From contig CBDCIS010000010.1 of assembly GCA_965217565.1 (NCBI GenBank), forward strand, positions 186,001-250,000: a DNA stretch of 64,000 nucleotides, read 5' to 3'. Source of the DNA: CBDCIS01 sp965217565 (GTDB taxonomy: Bacteria > Chloroflexota > Dehalococcoidia > Lucifugimonadales > CATOSD01). The position numbers and the translations under genes are program-made. This document shows, piece after piece, positions 55,809 to 64,000 of this stretch; the stretch's first letter is position 1; each line of letters begins with the position of its first letter. Under the pieces are notes generated by a model that worked only from the letters and a program-made list of their open reading frames with translations, had not been told where the DNA came from and did not search any database.

Positions 55809-57179
55809 CTAACGGCGTCTCATCTTCCATTCGGTGCCCTGGGGCTTGTCTTCCAGGGCCACTCCAAGATCCGCGAGTCTGTCTCTGATCTTGTCCGCCA
55901 GAGCATATTGCCTGGCGGCGCGCAAGTCTGAGCGTATCTCAATCATAAGTTCGACGAATGGGCCAACGCCGGAGTTGGAAGCGCCATCAGGCTCTTCGAG
56001 CGTCAGGCCAAGCACGGCGGCCAGTTCGCTGAGAGCGCCCTGAGCATCCGAAGTAGGACGTCCTTCCTCGGAACCCCGGTTGATGTCTCGGGCGAGGTCG
56101 AACAGCGCCGCCATCGCCCTGGGCGTATTCAGATCGTCGTCCATTGCGTCGATAAAGCGCTCTCGATATGGCAGCGGGTCGAGCGCGCCTCCTTGCGCGG
56201 CGTCAACATCGACGTTCAGCGCGTTGCGCAGCCGATCCAAACCGCGCTCCTGCGCCTCCAGGGTATGGTCGTTATAGACGAGATGGCTGCGGTAGTGAGA
56301 GCTCAAAATGAAGAGCCGCAGGGCGTCCGCCGAAAACTTCTTCAGGGCTTCGCCAACCGAGATGATGTTACCCAAGGACTTGCTCATCTTGTCTTCGCCC
56401 AAGCGCAGTAGGCCGTTGTGCATCCAGAAGCGGGCGAAGGGCTCTTTGCCCGTATAGGACTCGGATTGGGCTATCTCGTTTTCGTGATGGGGAAATACCA
56501 GGTCCAGGCCTCCCCCGTGAATGTCAACCGTCTCGCCTAGGTAGGCGAGCGACATCGCGCTGCACTCGATGTGCCAGCCGGGTCTTCCCGGCCCCCAAGG
56601 GCTTGCCCACGCCGGCTCACCGGGCTTCTGGCTCTTCCAGAGGGCGAAGTCCATGGCGTCTTCCTTGCTCTCGTCGATCTCCACTCTTGCGCCCGCCATC
56701 AGGCTGTCCAGGCTTCTGTGGCTGAGCTTGCCATAGTCGAGGTCTGCCCTGACGCGAAAGTAAACGTCGCCGTTGACGGAATAGGCGCAGCCCTTCTTTA
56801 TGAGGGACTCAATGATCTCGATAATCTTGGGAATCTCACGGGTCGCCCTAGGATAGTTGTGTGCGCGCAAAACGCCCAGCGCGTCCATCTCTTCGAGATA
56901 GGCCTGGATATTCCTCTCGGCGAGCTCCTGCACGGAGATTCCCAGATCGGCGGCCGCCAGGATCATCTTGTCGTCGATGTCCGTGAAGTTCTGCACGTAG
57001 ATTACGTCGTACCCCTTGAACTCCAGGTATCGCCGCACTACGTCGAAGGTCACCGCGAACATGGCGTGGCCGATGTGCGACGCAGAGTACGGCGTAATGC
57101 CGCAAACGTACATCCTTACCTTGCCGTCCGTAGTCGAGAAGTCTTCCCTGTTGCCCGAGAGTGTGTTGTAGAATCTCAT
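55809..57179 (-). CDS. cysS: Cysteinyl-tRNA synthetase
   Basis: A 456-residue class I synthetase. It starts MRFYNTLSGNREDFSTTDGK, with zinc Cys in VRMYVCGITPYSASHIGHA, which also carries the HIGH motif. Zinc is completed by GWHIECSAM and FPHHENE. The KMSKS loop is EDKMSKSLGN. The ATG at 57179 overlaps the ispF stop by 4 bp, the junction expected in this operon; the frame upstream of it is a shadow of ispF. The order PIN/TRAM-ispD-ispF-cysS is widespread in Chloroflexota and Firmicutes. Confidence 0.97.
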   Translation of the reverse strand: MRFYNTLSGNREDFSTTDGKVRMYVCGITPYSASHIGHAMFAVTFDVVRRYLEFKGYDVIYVQNFTDIDDKMILAAADLGISVQELAERNIQAYLEEMDALGVLRAHNYPRATREIPKIIEIIESLIKKGCAYSVNGDVYFRVRADLDYGKLSHRSLDSLMAGARVEIDESKEDAMDFALWKSQKPGEPAWASPWGPGRPGWHIECSAMSLAYLGETVDIHGGGLDLVFPHHENEIAQSESYTGKEPFARFWMHNGLLRLGEDKMSKSLGNIISVGEALKKFSADALRLFILSSHYRSHLVYNDHTLEAQERGLDRLRNALNVDVDAAQGGALDPLPYRERFIDAMDDDLNTPRAMAALFDLARDINRGSEEGRPTSDAQGALSELAAVLGLTLEEPDGASNSGVGPFVELMIEIRSDLRAARQYALADKIRDRLADLGVALEDKPQGTEWKMRRR

Positions 57180-57658
57180 TCTATCTCTTCGACGGTTGCG
57201 ACGGCGAGGCTTGCTATGCCTTCGCCTCTGCCGACGAAGCCGAGGCCATCGGTCGTCGTGGCTTTGAGGTTGATCGAGCTCGGTTCGAGACCCAGGCATG
57301 ATGAGAGATTCGATCTCATCTGGGCCAAGAACGGGTTCAGCATCGGCTGTTCGGCGAGTATTGTAGCATCAACATATGTGGTTCGCCAGCGGTGACCGGC
57401 CAGCAGGTCCGCCGTCGCGCTCAGCAGCTTTGTGCTTGCGATGCCTTTGTATCGCGGGTCGCCGGGAGGAAAGTGGACGCCGATGTCTCCCAGCCCCGCG
57501 CCGCCCAGCATGGCGTCTATCACGGCGTGAACGAGCACGTCGCCGTCGCTGTGCCCGGCAAGGCCCATGTGGAATGGAAGGGCGACGCCGCCCAGCACAA
57601 GTTCTCGCCCGTCTGCCAGGGGATGCGCGTCAATGCCGATGCCGGAGCGCACCGTCAT
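57176..57658 (-). CDS. ispF: 2-C-methyl-D-erythritol 2,4-cyclodiphosphate synthase
   Basis: A 160-residue trimeric enzyme of the methylerythritol phosphate pathway. It has SGIGIDAHPLADGRELVLGG with the zinc Asp and His, GLAGHSDGDVLVHAVIDAML, and GDIGVHFPPGDPRYKG. It overlaps ispD and cysS by 4 bp at each end, so the three are translationally coupled. It cyclises the diphosphocytidyl intermediate with loss of CMP. Confidence 0.97.
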   Translation of the reverse strand: MTVRSGIGIDAHPLADGRELVLGGVALPFHMGLAGHSDGDVLVHAVIDAMLGGAGLGDIGVHFPPGDPRYKGIASTKLLSATADLLAGHRWRTTYVDATILAEQPMLNPFLAQMRSNLSSCLGLEPSSINLKATTTDGLGFVGRGEGIASLAVATVEEIE

Positions 57659-58389
57659 GCGCCCTCTGCCGTCGCGCCATGCGTTCGCGCTTTGAGGATC
57701 GCCTCCGCGATTGGCAGGTCTTCCGGCGTGGTGATCTTGATGTTGTCGTATGAACCCATGAACAGGCGGACTTTTCCGCCGATGCGCTCGACCATAGAGG
57801 CGTCGTCAGTGACGTTGTCGGAGACTCGCTCGTGCGCGTCGGCGAGAAGCCGGCGTCGGAACACTTGCGGCGTCTGCGCGCTCCAAAGAGCGTCGCGTTC
57901 CAGGGTGGCGGTGACGAGCAATGCGGCGTCGGCGGACTTTATGGTGTCCGTGACCGGGAGCGCCGCGATCGCGGCCCCGGTGTGGGCGGCTTCGGCCAGC
58001 CCCCTGCTTATCATGCCACCGTCAATGAAAGGGCGAGCACCGTCGTGGACGAGTATCCATTCAACGGCGGCCAGCCTTTCCAGGCCGCGCCGCACGGAGT
58101 CCTGGCGCGACTCGCCTCCCGCGCACACGTCGGCTATCTTGCTCCAGCGGTTCGCTTCCACCAGGCGGCGACCCTTATCCACGCTGGCAGGAGACAGGAC
58201 GAGGACTATCGAATCTACCTGGGGCGCGTCTTGAAGGGCTTGCAAGCTGAAGGCTATGACGGGTTGTCCCATAAGGGGGGCGAAGATTTTGTCCACGCTC
58301 TTCATACGCCTACTTGCACCGGCGGCCACGACAATGGCCCCCACGCTCGAGTGTGGAACGGCGCCAGCGGCTTCACCGGGAGAGCGCAT
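57655..58389 (-). CDS. ispD: 2-C-methyl-D-erythritol 4-phosphate cytidylyltransferase
   Basis: A 244-residue nucleotidyltransferase. The CTP-binding loop is VGAIVVAAGASRRMKSVDKI, then VLSPASVDKG, GGESRQDSVRRGL and ILVHDGARPF, and later TQTPQVFRR-like SAQTPQVFRRRLL. About 15 extra residues precede the first strand. It starts 3 bp after the PIN/TRAM gene and overlaps ispF. It joins CTP to methylerythritol phosphate. Confidence 0.96.
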   Translation of the reverse strand: MRSPGEAAGAVPHSSVGAIVVAAGASRRMKSVDKIFAPLMGQPVIAFSLQALQDAPQVDSIVLVLSPASVDKGRRLVEANRWSKIADVCAGGESRQDSVRRGLERLAAVEWILVHDGARPFIDGGMISRGLAEAAHTGAAIAALPVTDTIKSADAALLVTATLERDALWSAQTPQVFRRRLLADAHERVSDNVTDDASMVERIGGKVRLFMGSYDNIKITTPEDLPIAEAILKARTHGATAEGA

Positions 58390-58392
58390 ATC

Positions 58393-59448
58393 TCAGTCCC
58401 GTCGGGGCTTGGCGAAAATGATAGACCCCGCGGCTGTTTGGAGGACGCGCGTGATTACGATGTCGATGTTCTGACCCTTGTAATCTTTGCCGCCCTCGAC
58501 GACGATCATCGTGCCGTCGTCCATGTAGCCAACGCCCTGCCCCTGCTCCTTGCCATCCTGGACTACCGTCACGGTAGTCCCCTCTCCTGGAATCAGCGCT
58601 GGCTTGAGGGAGTTGGCAAGTTCGTTGATGTTGAGTACGGGCACGCCCTGAATCTGGGCGACCCGGTTGAGATTGAAGTCTGAGGTGATTATCGAGGCAT
58701 TGAGGTTCTTGGCGAGTCCAACCAGCCTGCCATCGACCTCATGTCCGTCGCCGTAGTCAACGTCCATCACCTCTATGGGGATTTCGGCCTCTTTGCGGAG
58801 CTTGTTGAGGACTTCCAGCCCGCGCCTCCCGCGATTTCGGCGGAGGGAGTCGCTCGAGTCGGCTATGTGACGCAGTTCATCCAGGATGAAGTTGGGGACT
58901 ACGAGGTGGCCGAGGACAAATCCGGTATGGCTAATGTCGGCGATTCGTCCATCTATGATCGCGCTGGTGTCCACCAGGATCCGCTGTCGAGCGGGTGAAT
59001 AGCTGTTGAGAGAGATGCCGGTTGGGTCGGGTGGGAGTATCCTCTGGAATAGGTCCCGCCGTGGCGATAGCATCAGGAGCCAGCCCAGGTAAGCGAGGAA
59101 CCCGCTGAGGACGACGGGCAGCCCAAAACCGAGCCATCCGGGTAGGCGGGCCAGCGGAATGAGAAAGAGCAACGCCACGAGCAGGCCCAGCACCAGGCCA
59201 ACGATTCCGGACAGCAGGCGCGAGGTCGGCATGCCCTCGGCCTGGCTGGCGAGCACGCCCGCGAGTCGACCGCCGATGTATGGCGTGGCCAGCAAACCCA
59301 GTGTCGCTCCCGCAATGGCTAGGCCGAATACCCAGTGCACGTAGTACTCAGGGCCCCAGGTATCGCTGATGTATTCTCCCAGCCTCCAGCCGCCGGTGGC
59401 GAGCAACGCGCCTCCCGCGAGCCGGACGACTATCATCACCACGACCAT
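58393..59448 (-). CDS. PIN-TRAM domain membrane protein (YacL-like)
   Basis: A 351-residue protein. Four hydrophobic helices fill residues 1-130. The PIN nuclease domain starts RILVDTSAIIDGRIADI, with its acidic residues, VVPNFILDELRHIADS and NASIITSDFNLNRVAQIQGV, and the C-terminal TRAM domain (RNA-binding) has LIPGEGTTVTVVQDGKEQGQ. Members are thought to be membrane-bound RNases, known as YacL or PilT-like. It is the first gene of the ispD-ispF-cysS operon. Confidence 0.93.
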   Translation of the reverse strand: MVVVMIVVRLAGGALLATGGWRLGEYISDTWGPEYYVHWVFGLAIAGATLGLLATPYIGGRLAGVLASQAEGMPTSRLLSGIVGLVLGLLVALLFLIPLARLPGWLGFGLPVVLSGFLAYLGWLLMLSPRRDLFQRILPPDPTGISLNSYSPARQRILVDTSAIIDGRIADISHTGFVLGHLVVPNFILDELRHIADSSDSLRRNRGRRGLEVLNKLRKEAEIPIEVMDVDYGDGHEVDGRLVGLAKNLNASIITSDFNLNRVAQIQGVPVLNINELANSLKPALIPGEGTTVTVVQDGKEQGQGVGYMDDGTMIVVEGGKDYKGQNIDIVITRVLQTAAGSIIFAKPRRD

Positions 59449-59702
59449 ATCACACCACTGTCACTACCCTTCAGGATGCCTGAAGATTCACCCGCCCATT
59501 TCCGTGAAGGGAGGCCGCGATTATCGGTTTAGCCAGGGCAGCCATACCCCCGACTTTAGTTTAGAATACCATTGGAATCCAAAATGTGTCAAAGCTGACT
59601 GCGCCACCCTTTTGGTGCGAATCTGTCGGCTTGCCGGCAGCGCAACCGCGAGCGAGAGAGTCGGAATCCAAATCGCGGCCAGCGGGGAGTTCGATTGATG
59701 TC

Positions 59703-60845
59703 ATGGCAATGAAACTGCGCCGCGTACTCAAAACTCTTGCCCTCGCCGCCCTGGCCCTGGTGATACTCGCAACGGCCACTCCACAGGGGCGGACGGGCAC
59801 GCGCGCGCTGTTGCTTCTGCCTCAACTGCTGTCCACCATCCCTGTAAAGCCCCAGGAGTGGATAACGGCGGAACCCACCAGGCGAGAGGTGGCGTATCCC
59901 CTGTTGTCCGGGAAGGGTGTCGCCGACCTGTACGTGCCGCCCGGAGGAGGAAGACATGGCGGCGTGCTCCTCTTCTTGGGAGTGAATCCCGCCGGGAGGG
60001 ACGATGAGCGCGTGGTGAACCTCGCAAATGGACTCGCGCGGGCCGGAATCGTAGTAATGATTCCGTGGTCTGACACCATGACGCAAAAGCGTATAGCCAT
60101 CGAGGAGATCGACAACCTAGTGAGGGCGTTTCAATATATGCGGAAGCTGGACGAGGTCGATCCCGACAGGCTGGGCATGGGCGGCTTTTGTGTGGGCGCG
60201 TCGCTGTCCGCCGTAGCCGCCCAAGACCCCCGGATTCGCGGGCATGTGGAGTTCGTGAACTTCTTTGGGGGCTACTACGATGCCCAGGACCTTGTCAGGT
60301 CGGTGGTCACGAAGAGCCGGTTCTATGACGGCAATACGGAGGCCTGGAACCCTGACAGCCTGAGCGTGGAGGTGGTCGCCGCGCATCTTATCGAGGCGCT
60401 GCCGCACCCCGAAGAGAGATCGGCATTGACGGCCAGGTTCATTGGCCAAGCGAACGGAGTGGAGGTCGATCCCGGCGCGCTGTCGCCTGAAGGTCGGGCG
60501 GTTCACGCGCTGCTAAGCGGCCCTGCAATCGAGGAGGTGGACGGCCTGATTGCTCGATTGCCCGCCGAAGCCTTGGAAACCCTGCGAACCATTTCGCCCA
60601 GCACACACATCGAGAATCTGAGGGCGAGGGCGTTGATAATGCACGACCGCGAGGATTCGCTGGTCCCGTCGGAAGAGTCGCGGCGGCTGGCCGAGGCTTT
60701 GGGCGACGACCAAAGCGCCTATTACACGGAGTTCTCGCTATTTCAGCATGTTGACCCCACCAGGCCAGCCAGCCCTCCAGTGTTCGCCAGGGAAGCGTTC
60801 AAACTCTTTTTGCACATGTACAACGTCCTGAGAGAGTTGTCCTGA
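59703..60845 (+). CDS. Membrane-anchored dienelactone-hydrolase-like alpha/beta hydrolase
   Basis: A 380-residue protein. A hydrophobic segment (LKTLALAALALVILATATPQ) at residues 8-27 acts as a signal anchor. The core has GVADLYVPPGGGRHGGVLLF, and the nucleophile elbow GMGGFCVGASLSAVAA carries Cys in G-x-C-x-G as in dienelactone hydrolases. The Asp lies in IMHDREDSLVPSEESRR and the His in FQHVDPTRP. About 130 residues between the elbow and the Asp are extra compared with the small DLH fold. Starts at 59703 or 59709 are both possible. Substrate unknown. Confidence 0.85.
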   Translation: MAMKLRRVLKTLALAALALVILATATPQGRTGTRALLLLPQLLSTIPVKPQEWITAEPTRREVAYPLLSGKGVADLYVPPGGGRHGGVLLFLGVNPAGRDDERVVNLANGLARAGIVVMIPWSDTMTQKRIAIEEIDNLVRAFQYMRKLDEVDPDRLGMGGFCVGASLSAVAAQDPRIRGHVEFVNFFGGYYDAQDLVRSVVTKSRFYDGNTEAWNPDSLSVEVVAAHLIEALPHPEERSALTARFIGQANGVEVDPGALSPEGRAVHALLSGPAIEEVDGLIARLPAEALETLRTISPSTHIENLRARALIMHDREDSLVPSEESRRLAEALGDDQSAYYTEFSLFQHVDPTRPASPPVFAREAFKLFLHMYNVLRELS

Positions 60846-60960
60846 AACCCGCCGCGACGGGAAAGTGGTAAAATGGGCATAGAAGGGCTGAAGCCGTCTT
60901 GTGATTTGGCTCTCTGGCGTGAGATGGTTTCATTAGAGACGGCGATACGGGAGAATACAA

Positions 60961-61518
60961 ATGGGGAAGAACTTCTGGATGATCGTCGAGACGCCCGAGA
61001 ATTTCGAGATTGCCAGGGAGATGGGGTTTAGCGTTTACGGTTTCGGGCCGAAGTACCGCCGCCGCGCGGAGCGGATGCAACCCGATGACCGGATGCTGTT
61101 CTACGTGAAGGGGCTGCGAAAGTGGGTAGCGACCGCTACGATTACGTCGCACTACTTCGAGGACGACAGGGCAATCTGGAAGCCAAACGGCTCCATGGGG
61201 CATCGCCGCTACAGCGTGAAACTCTCTCCCGACATAGTCTTGAAGGAGAAGGACTTCATCGACGCGCTGGTGCTCGCCCCGAGGCTGGAATACGTCAAGC
61301 GGTGGGCACCCGAAGACTGGCCCCTGGCCTTTCAAGACACGCTGCATCTGCTGCCTCAGAGAGACTTTCGTCTTATCGAGGGCGAGATGAAGCGTCTTTT
61401 ACCGAGGAGACGGGGCGGTTCCCAAAGGCGCGGTTCCGGTAGGCGCAACTACCGCCATCCCGCGGCCGCTCAAGAGCCCGCTGCGCGGGGGTGGCGAGAC
61501 CTGCAAACTGGGGAATAG
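60961..61518 (+). CDS. EVE domain protein
   Basis: A 185-residue protein. Residues 1-145 form an EVE/PUA-like domain: FWMIVETPENFEIAREMGFS, RMQPDDRMLFYVKGLRKWVA and the ligand-pocket aromatic residues in HYFEDDRAIWKPNG. EVE domains bind modified bases and are often attached to restriction or RNA-modification proteins. The remaining 40 residues are Arg-Gly-rich and partly encoded by a palindrome (61452-61496), so the original stop was probably earlier. It converges with the aldo/keto reductase gene 14 bp away. Confidence 0.85.
   Translation: MGKNFWMIVETPENFEIAREMGFSVYGFGPKYRRRAERMQPDDRMLFYVKGLRKWVATATITSHYFEDDRAIWKPNGSMGHRRYSVKLSPDIVLKEKDFIDALVLAPRLEYVKRWAPEDWPLAFQDTLHLLPQRDFRLIEGEMKRLLPRRRGGSQRRGSGRRNYRHPAAAQEPAARGWRDLQTGE
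61452..61496. repeat. Palindrome in the 3' end of the EVE gene
   Basis: CGCCATCCCGCG (61452-61463) is matched by the inverted CGCGGGGGTGGCG (61484-61496), giving a hairpin of about 12 bp with one mismatch. It resembles other REP-type palindromes in the window in its position over a gene's last codons. Confidence 0.5.
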
Positions 61519-61532
61519 GAAAAGACCACTGC

Positions 61533-62534
61533 TCAGTTCGCGACAGGGGTTTCCTCCTCCGGCTCCGGGTTGAAGCACTCGTCGTACAGGTCTGAAAGCC
61601 GTTTGAGGAACTCTTGGGGAATGTCCTCGGTCTCAGACGTTGCGGCAAACTCCTCGAGCTGTGTAATGTTGGTGATGTTTGGCAGCGTCACCGCCACCAT
61701 GGGGCCGGATAGGGCGAACTTCAGCGCCGACTGTCCTAGCGTGGATTCCAGGTTCTCTTTCAGGAAGTCAAGCTGCTCGACTTTTTCGAGGCCACTTTCG
61801 AGCCAGTCCTGCCCGCCGGGATTGGGACGCTCGGCAGAGCCTGGCACCGAATCCCTGGTGGGCGTGCCGTCCAACAATCCCGACGAGTGAGGCTCCCTGG
61901 CGATAAGCCCGGTATTCTCATCCTGGGCGATGGGGAAGATGTCCCTGGCGAGCCGCTGTTCGAGGATGCTGTAGGCTAACTGCATGGCGTTGGCCTTGCG
62001 CTCTTTCATCGCGGCCTTGCCCTCTTCGAGCCAGCCCATATCCGACCCGATGGCGAACCCGTAGTACCTGGCCTTGCCCTCCTTCACCAATTGGTCCAGG
62101 GTATCGAATGCCTCGTCACTCTCGAGGGCGTCCATACGTGGATGGTGAAGCTGGTAAAGGTCGATGTAGTCCGTATTCAGCCGTCGAAGGCTTTGCTCAC
62201 AGGCGTAGCGTATGAACCCAGGCGCGAAGTTCTGAGGGTGCTTCTTGCGGTCTTGCTCGATAGTTTTGGCATAGAGGTCGTAGCCGAACTTCGTGGCGAT
62301 GACGATGTCGTGACGCTGACGCCTCAGGGCCTTTGCCAAGACGACCTCGCCATAGCCGTCGCCGTAGGTGTCGGCGGTGTCGAAGAAAGTCACGCCCAAC
62401 TCGTAGGCCCTGAGCAGCAGGTTCATGCCGTCCGCCTCCTGCATGTTACCCCACCGGCTCGTGCTGACCGTCCAGACTCCGAACCCGACTTCAGAGACCT
62501 CGAGCTCCGTGGGGCCAAGCCTTCTGTACTTCAA
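61533..62534 (-). CDS. Aldo/keto reductase
   Basis: A 333-residue NADPH-dependent barrel enzyme. It starts LKYRRLGPTELEVSEVGFGV with the TTG preceded by GGAGGA; GVTFFDTADTYGDGYGEVVL contains the catalytic Asp and Tyr, IVIATKFGYDL the Lys, and YIDLYQLHHPRMDALES the His. The C-terminal LKFALSGPMVAVTLPNITNI is the nucleotide-binding region. It belongs to the general stress/YajO-like group; substrates are broad. It is convergent with the EVE gene and downstream of the DUF1802 gene. Confidence 0.93.
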   Translation of the reverse strand: MKYRRLGPTELEVSEVGFGVWTVSTSRWGNMQEADGMNLLLRAYELGVTFFDTADTYGDGYGEVVLAKALRRQRHDIVIATKFGYDLYAKTIEQDRKKHPQNFAPGFIRYACEQSLRRLNTDYIDLYQLHHPRMDALESDEAFDTLDQLVKEGKARYYGFAIGSDMGWLEEGKAAMKERKANAMQLAYSILEQRLARDIFPIAQDENTGLIAREPHSSGLLDGTPTRDSVPGSAERPNPGGQDWLESGLEKVEQLDFLKENLESTLGQSALKFALSGPMVAVTLPNITNITQLEEFAATSETEDIPQEFLKRLSDLYDECFNPEPEEETPVAN

Positions 62535-62568
62535 TCCACATTCCTCCGATTTGCCGCCGCGTGAAAGA

Positions 62569-63162
62569 CTAGGCCGGTGAGCGTACCATGCCAAGCGCCC
62601 GCCGGATGGCGTTCGCCTTCTCCTCATAGGCCTCATCGGACAGCGCCGGCGTCATGTAGCCGAGCGGCACAACCTGTCCAAGCTCGACCCAGGACTTGCA
62701 GCCGACGTACTCGTCGAGGACCGGCATCGCCTGGGGCTGCTGGAGGTGGTAAACCCGCAGCAAGGCGACCGTTAGCGGCTGCCTGGGGCGCCAGTGGAGG
62801 CGCTTTGTCGCGTAGTCGTCGGTCCATACGTGGAAGGGCGACAAGCTATCCAGCATATCCTGGTCGTCAACCTCGAACTTGTCAGTCACCACGCACCAGT
62901 TGCCCAGGGTAACGAGTCCCGGCACGTCGTCCTCTTCCAGAGTTCGAGCAAGATCGTGATGGGATTCCTCCTTGAGCAACTCCGCCTTCTGGTGAGTGTA
63001 AGTGGGATAGAGCAGGAACTCCGGGTGGACTATCCTGAACTCCTTGTCGTCCCTGTGAATGCCCCCTTTTCGGAGGATGAGGATTTGCTTGCCCTGGGCT
63101 AGGGCCTTGACCGCGACGGCCCATTCCTTCAATGCTAGGTCGGATTCTGGGGGCAGTAACAT
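62569..63162 (-). CDS. DUF1802 family protein
   Basis: A 197-residue protein with the family pattern ALKEWAVAVKALAQGKQILI, then LRKGGIHRDDKEFRIVHPEF and LLYPTYTHQKAELLKEES. The middle carries FHVWTDDYATKRLHWRPRQP. No function is known for the family. The gene is upstream of the aldo/keto reductase on the same strand and divergent from the DUF1801 gene. Confidence 0.9.
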   Translation of the reverse strand: MLLPPESDLALKEWAVAVKALAQGKQILILRKGGIHRDDKEFRIVHPEFLLYPTYTHQKAELLKEESHHDLARTLEEDDVPGLVTLGNWCVVTDKFEVDDQDMLDSLSPFHVWTDDYATKRLHWRPRQPLTVALLRVYHLQQPQAMPVLDEYVGCKSWVELGQVVPLGYMTPALSDEAYEEKANAIRRALGMVRSPA

Positions 63163-63350
63163 GGATCTTCAACCTCCGTGTGCTTTGGCGAGTACTGACG
63201 GTATTATATTCTAGCAGGGCTTGCCGGTCGAGGTTCTGGAGGCCGCGAATACGATTGCTTTGTCAGATCGCGATTCCTCCCTTGCGATACGTTGAGCGTT
63301 TCACCTAAACTGGGGGGAAATTCACTTTGCGCTTTTGGAGGGATGGAAAG

Positions 63351-63830
63351 GTGGCTCAGAGTAAGGCCCAAACCGTTGACGAGTACCTCGCCGAGTTGTC
63401 CGACGAGCGGCGTGATGCCATTCAGACGGTGCGCAAGGTTGTCCTGGACAACCTGCCCGATGGCTACAAGGAGATTATGGTGTACGGGATGATTGGATAC
63501 GTCATTCCGCTCGAGGATTATCCGGTTACGTATAATGGCCAGCCCCTGGCATACGCTTCACTGGCCTCACAGAAGAACTACATGTCGCTGTACCTGATGA
63601 ACGTCTATGGCGACCAGGTAACCGAGGCGTGGTTCAAGGAGCGGTACGAGGCCAGCGGCAAGAAACTGAACATGGGCAAGTCGTGTGTTCGCTTCAAGAG
63701 GCCGGAGGACCTGCCGCTAGACCTGATAGGCGAGGTGATTTCACGAACCTCGGCAGCAGAGTATATCGAATACTACGAGACATCCAGGGCGTCACTCAGA
63801 AGCAGGCGGCGCTCGCGTTCGAGGGCCTAG
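63351..63830 (+). CDS. DUF1801 family protein
   Basis: A 159-residue protein. It starts from GTG with GGAGGG upstream, giving AQSKAQTVDEYLAELSDERR and DAIQTVRKVVLDNLPDGYKE, followed by MVYGMIGYVIPLEDYP and the small-fold segment ASLASQKNYMSLYLMNVYG. The tail SLRSRRRSRSRA is basic. Some members resemble iron chaperone frataxin-like folds, with no defined activity. Its TAG stop overlaps the converging gene's stop in the palindrome CTAG (63827-63830). Confidence 0.88.
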   Translation: MAQSKAQTVDEYLAELSDERRDAIQTVRKVVLDNLPDGYKEIMVYGMIGYVIPLEDYPVTYNGQPLAYASLASQKNYMSLYLMNVYGDQVTEAWFKERYEASGKKLNMGKSCVRFKRPEDLPLDLIGEVISRTSAAEYIEYYETSRASLRSRRRSRSRA

Positions 63831-64000
63831 CCCGTGCCACCTGGCTCCGGGGGCGTGTCTTTCAGGCCGGACCCTGTGATAGGCACGAGCACACAATCGC
63901 CAGGGCTGATGTCGCCACGATTGACGAGGTGTTCGAGCCCGGCGAAGGCCGCCGCCGAGGTTGGCTCAGCGTAGATGCCCTCGCGCTCGGCGAGCAGCTT
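63827..64000 (-). CDS. Threonine synthase-like PLP enzyme (C-terminal part only)
   Basis: Only the last 57 codons lie in the window. They read KLLAEREGIYAEPTSAAAFA, GLEHLVNRG and VLVPITGSGLKDT before a Pro-Gly tail. EPTSAAxxAG and PITGSGLKD are the phosphate-binding and closing motifs of bacterial threonine synthases and close PLP beta-elimination enzymes. The PLP lysine is outside the window. The gene converges with the DUF1801 gene. Confidence 0.8.
   Translation of the reverse strand, partial: KLLAEREGIYAEPTSAAAFAGLEHLVNRGDISPGDCVLVPITGSGLKDTPPEPGGTG

Noticed and set aside
63827..63830. Overlapping convergent stop codons in CTAG
   Set aside because: Real but a simple consequence of tight packing; not unusual enough to list as a finding.

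Overview
The window is GC-rich bacterial chromosome with tightly packed genes, short operons on both strands and frequent GTG and TTG starts. The gene set points to a member of the Chloroflexota, most likely a Dehalococcoidia/SAR202-type heterotroph: CaiB/BaiF CoA-transferases with crotonases, an amidohydrolase, two sulfite-oxidase-family molybdoenzymes, a membrane-anchored YvcK/CofD protein, a PIN-TRAM gene next to ispD-ispF-cysS, and mycobacterial-type inositol lipid genes. The taxonomic call is inference from gene content; no rRNA gene is present.

Layout. 1-7.5 kb: acyl-CoA metabolism (SDR, CoA-transferase, crotonase, divergent acetyl-CoA-synthetase-like ligase), an orphan beta-class DNA methyltransferase, a HicB relic with an internal amber stop, and a CocE-type hydrolase. 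7.7-10.7 kb: tRNA-Thr(CGT), an MFS transporter, a small unknown protein, a ferritin relic and a repeat island in which two 112-bp inverted-repeat elements bracket 421 bp, with the same 8-bp word at both outer ends. 10.8-16.9 kb: a run of inositol-phosphate synthase, PimA-like glycosyltransferase, phosphatidylinositol-phosphate-synthase-like enzyme, a two-domain thioredoxin-fold protein whose second active site is read through an in-frame TGA (probable selenocysteine), an exported metalloprotease-like protein and an unknown protein; a HAD protein with an altered nucleophile lies opposite. 17.7-22.2 kb: glycine betaine/proline-type ABC transporter (proVWX) with a promoter, palindromes and a terminator. 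22.3-25.1 kb: an unassigned two-gene cassette, a NIPSNAP protein and an amidohydrolase. 25.1-33.1 kb: polyprenyl diphosphate synthase, metG, rsmI, a membrane-fused molybdoenzyme, dnaJ, prmA. 33.3-39.1 kb: riboflavin genes (dcd-ribD and ribE-ribBA-ribH), separated by a decayed hicBA locus that also carries an IS5-family insertion. 39.2-47.4 kb: a SIMPL lipoprotein, a thiol/sulfur group (sulfite-oxidase-like enzyme, cupin, four-domain rhodanese, thiol dioxygenase), then fumarate reductase/succinate dehydrogenase subunits with a truncated HigB/HigA-type module wedged between them. 47.5-64 kb: a second crotonase, pcm, gatB, yvcK, secG, a SAM hydrolase, a YbjQ protein, GlcD-type oxidase, cysS-ispF-ispD-PIN/TRAM, a Cys-nucleophile alpha/beta hydrolase, EVE, aldo/keto reductase, DUF1802, DUF1801 and the end of a threonine-synthase-like gene.

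How they fit together. The inositol genes form a coherent route: glucose-6-phosphate to inositol-3-phosphate, condensation with CDP-diacylglycerol, then mannosylation, as known in actinobacteria. The sulfur group could take a thiol to a sulfinate and sulfite and then sulfate, with the rhodanese handling persulfide sulfur. The best candidates for something new are the TGA-containing thioredoxin-fold protein, the two-gene cassette at 22.3-23.1 kb, the dCTP deaminase with a fused helix-turn-helix, and the composite repeat island. Three toxin-antitoxin loci are all decayed, and small palindromic elements have been captured into the 3' ends of several genes.
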